Source of the DNA: Salsipaludibacter sp038233055
GTDB lineage: Bacteria > Actinomycetota > Nitriliruptoria > Nitriliruptorales > Nitriliruptoraceae
DNA length: 64,000 bases
Assembly (NCBI GenBank): GCA_038233055.1
Contig: JBBSMS010000002.1
Location: 1 to 64,000, forward strand
Direction: 5' to 3'
The notes beneath the pieces are model-generated. The model ran no database searches and was not told where the DNA came from. It saw only the letters and a program-made list of their open reading frames with translations. Each line of letters starts with the position of its first letter. The stretch's first letter is position 1. This document shows positions 61,958-64,000 of the stretch, in pieces. The translations under genes were made by a program, and so were the position numbers.

Positions 61958-63849
61958 CCGCCGGGACGGGCCGGAGAAGGACGGCTGCCCACCGGGCCGC
62001 GCTGGTCGCGTTGGCCGCGTTGGCTGCGGCGTCCCTGGTCGTCGCCGGTTCGTGGGCACCGGCCGCGCACGCACAAGAGTCCGGGCCGTGGCGGATCACC
62101 GACTACGACGTCGAGATCGATGTGCAGGACGACTCCACCCTGGCCGTCACCGAGCGCATCGAGGTCTTCTTCGACGGCGACCAGCGCGGGATCCTGCGCT
62201 ACTGGGACGTCTACGAGTCGTTGCCCGAACCGCTGCCGCCCGAATCCACGATCCAACTGGACGGCGACCCCGCCGACTACCAGCGCGTGACCGAGATCGA
62301 CGACATCGTGGTGTCGTCGCCGTCCGGAGCCCCGAGCGACGTGGACCTGTCGACGTCCGGTGACGAACTGACCGCGCGGATCGGGGATCCGGACATCTTC
62401 GTGACCGACCGGCAGTCCTACGTGATCCAGTACACGGTGCGTGGCGGGATGAACGCCTTCACCGACCACGACGAGCTCTACTGGGACCCGATCGGCTCCT
62501 GGGGCGTGGAGGTCCAGGACCTCGAGGTGCGGGTGACGGCCCCTGGGATCCAGCAGGTCGCGTGCTACGCCGGGTCGGCCGGCACGTCGGACGTCACCTG
62601 CCCGATCAAGCAGGACGGTGACACTGCGACCTTCGCGTTCGGGCGACTGGCCCCGGAAGCCTTCCCGTCGGTGGTGGCGGGCCTCGAACCCGGTGCGGTC
62701 GACGTGTCGCAACCGATCCTGCGTCGGCGGCCCGGCCCCACCCAGGCCCTGGTCGGCAACCCCTGGTCGGTCCCGGGCAGCGCACTGGTCTTCGTCGCAG
62801 GGTTCGCGCTGGCGTTCTCGCGGCTCTGGCGCACGGGCCGCGACCGCCAGGCGGTCGGCGGCGTCACGGCCGCCGGCGCGATCCGTTCCGACGCCGAGGG
62901 ACGTCGCCGCGGGCTGTTCGACACCCCGCCCGTGCCGGTGCTGTTCCGACCCCCGAACGACCTCCGGCCGGGCGTGCTGGGGGTGATCATCGACGAACGG
63001 GTCGATCCCGTCGACGTGTCGGCGTCGATCGTCGACCTCGCCACGCGGGGGTACCTGACCATCACCGAGGCCCCCGGGACGGGCTGGTTCTCCAAGGACG
63101 ACTGGCACCTGTCGCGAGTCCCGGGCGTCGACATGGGCGTGTTGGCGGCCTGGGAGTCGGAACTGCTCGACGGACTGTTCGACGACCGGACCATGGTCAC
63201 GGTGACCGAGCTCAAGGGCACGTTCTCCGGTACCTACCAGAAGGTGTCGACCATGCTCTACGACACCGTGACCAGCAACGGCTGGTTCCGTCGGGACCCG
63301 TCGTCGGCCCGGACCATCTGGGTCGTCATCGGGCTGGTGCTGGCAGCCCTCGGCTTCGCGTCGTTCTTCCTGCTCATGGTGCCCGGGTTGGGCGCGATCA
63401 GCGTCGCGCTGTTCCTGGTCGGGGTGCTGGTCGCCATCCTGAGCCGGTGGGCGCCGGCCCGCACGCCCTCCGGGTCCCGGTTGCTCGTCGACACGATGGG
63501 TTTCCGCGAGTTCATCGAGCGTGCCGAGGCCGACCGCATGGACTTCGCGGAGAAGGAACAGATCTTCGCCGACTACCTGCCGTATGCGATCGTGTTCGGG
63601 GTGGTGGACCGCTGGGCCGAGGCGTTCGCCGACATCGGCGTCGACATCGGTTCGGCGGTCGGGGGCTACTACACCGGGGTGGGCGTGTTCGACGCGGTTC
63701 GGTTCTCGCACGGGATGAACGCGTTCTCGAACGTGGCGTCGTCCGCGGTGTCGGCCGCCCCGCCGTCGTCGTCCGGCGGCGGGTCGGGGTTCTCCGGCGG
63801 CGGGTTCTCGGGTGGCGGCGGCGGTGGTGGCGGGGGCGGCGCCTGGTAG
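61954..63849 (+). CDS. DUF2207 membrane protein
   Basis: A 631-residue exported protein. It has a Sec signal peptide (to about residue 41, ending AHAQE), then the extracytoplasmic DUF2207 beta domain (WRITDYDVEIDVQDDSTLAVTERIEV, GDQRGILRYWDVYE). A membrane helix near residue 275 and a pair near residues 450-490 follow, with a cytoplasmic region between that includes DLATRGYLTITE. The C-terminus is a Gly/Ser run ending GGGGGGAW, typical of the family. It is regularly coupled to LemA; together they are thought to act in envelope stress, though this is unproven. ATGA overlap with lemA. Confidence 0.92.
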   Translation: MTAGTGRRRTAAHRAALVALAALAAASLVVAGSWAPAAHAQESGPWRITDYDVEIDVQDDSTLAVTERIEVFFDGDQRGILRYWDVYESLPEPLPPESTIQLDGDPADYQRVTEIDDIVVSSPSGAPSDVDLSTSGDELTARIGDPDIFVTDRQSYVIQYTVRGGMNAFTDHDELYWDPIGSWGVEVQDLEVRVTAPGIQQVACYAGSAGTSDVTCPIKQDGDTATFAFGRLAPEAFPSVVAGLEPGAVDVSQPILRRRPGPTQALVGNPWSVPGSALVFVAGFALAFSRLWRTGRDRQAVGGVTAAGAIRSDAEGRRRGLFDTPPVPVLFRPPNDLRPGVLGVIIDERVDPVDVSASIVDLATRGYLTITEAPGTGWFSKDDWHLSRVPGVDMGVLAAWESELLDGLFDDRTMVTVTELKGTFSGTYQKVSTMLYDTVTSNGWFRRDPSSARTIWVVIGLVLAALGFASFFLLMVPGLGAISVALFLVGVLVAILSRWAPARTPSGSRLLVDTMGFREFIERAEADRMDFAEKEQIFADYLPYAIVFGVVDRWAEAFADIGVDIGSAVGGYYTGVGVFDAVRFSHGMNAFSNVASSAVSAAPPSSSGGGSGFSGGGFSGGGGGGGGGGAW

Positions 63850-63861
63850 CGAGGGACCTCG
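63848..63861 (+). terminator. Short hairpin after the DUF2207 gene
   Basis: GCGAGG/CCTCGC with a two-base centre, just after the stop and without a U tract. It is a weak terminator candidate. The remaining 139 bases show no supportable gene. Confidence 0.35.
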
Positions 63862-64000
63862 CCCTTGGATCCGGGTCCCCAACGGCGGATCGTCGGCGCG
63901 CGGCTCGGACCGGTGGCTTGCTGAACCGGTGAGGACAGCCGAAGGGGCTCCTGCCACACAATCACCACGTCGGACACTGGCCGTGTTGCCACCTGTCCGA

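Noticed and set aside
63862..64000. End of an insertion sequence or start of a transposase at the right edge (tcggacac/ctgtccga partial inverted repeat)
   Set aside because: Only a few bases of symmetry and no recognisable transposase residues; the window ends too soon to judge.

Overview
The window is chromosomal DNA from a high-GC actinobacterium. Evidence: third codon positions are almost always G or C; GTG starts are common; -10 boxes look like TANNNT; and several genes belong to mycothiol metabolism (S-(hydroxymethyl)mycothiol dehydrogenase, a partner metallo-beta-lactamase-fold hydrolase, a mycothiol-dependent isomerase-type domain). The complete MreBCD-PBP2-RodA cluster indicates a rod-shaped cell. 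The order clpX, valS, folC, ndk, mre cluster, two-gene radical SAM module, rne, rplU, rpmA, obg, proB is the ancestral actinobacterial one. A deep lineage such as Nitriliruptoria, Euzebyales or Acidimicrobiia is my inference; nothing here proves it.

Left part (1-24.5 kb) is mixed and partly decayed. It opens with an IS110 transposase cut by the window edge, next to an ECF sigma gene reduced to region 2. Then come a DNA alkyltransferase-like protein, a methyltransferase and an MFS permease; dimethylarginine dimethylaminohydrolase; a membrane sulfatase-fold protein; gcvT-gcvP under a tandem glycine riboswitch; a truncated and an intact copy of an L,D-transpeptidase; a formaldehyde-detoxification pair; a pterin dehydratase; and a DUF480-isomerase fusion. 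From about 18.5 to 19.9 kb the GC content drops and an Xre-like antitoxin/RES toxin pair sits in an island. Gene remnants surround it: a PPOX fragment, a DUF427 fragment, and a tyrosine recombinase tail that has lost its catalytic tyrosine beside tRNA-Arg. tRNA-Gly and tRNA-Pro follow.

Middle part (24.6-47.1 kb) is housekeeping. Trigger factor, ClpP and ClpX form a folding and proteolysis block in which clpP is bracketed by strong hairpins. Next are valyl-tRNA synthetase, a site-2 type protease, FolC, Ndk, a short RadC-like protein, MreB-MreC-MreD-PBP2-RodA for cell elongation, a radical SAM/DUF2344 pair, and an RNase E/G with a long Ser/Gly-rich N-terminus.

Right part (47.1-64 kb): between rne and rplU, normally adjacent, lies about 7 kb of accessory DNA. 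It holds a predicted AbiEi-like/DUF559 nuclease gene flanked by four copies of a palindromic repeat, a DoxX-like protein, an asymmetric heterodimeric ABC exporter and a sucrase/ferredoxin-like protein. Housekeeping resumes with rplU, rpmA, obgE and proB. It is followed by a TrkH/TrkA potassium uptake operon with a third membrane gene, and a LemA-DUF2207 pair. No CRISPR array, rRNA operon or prophage is visible.
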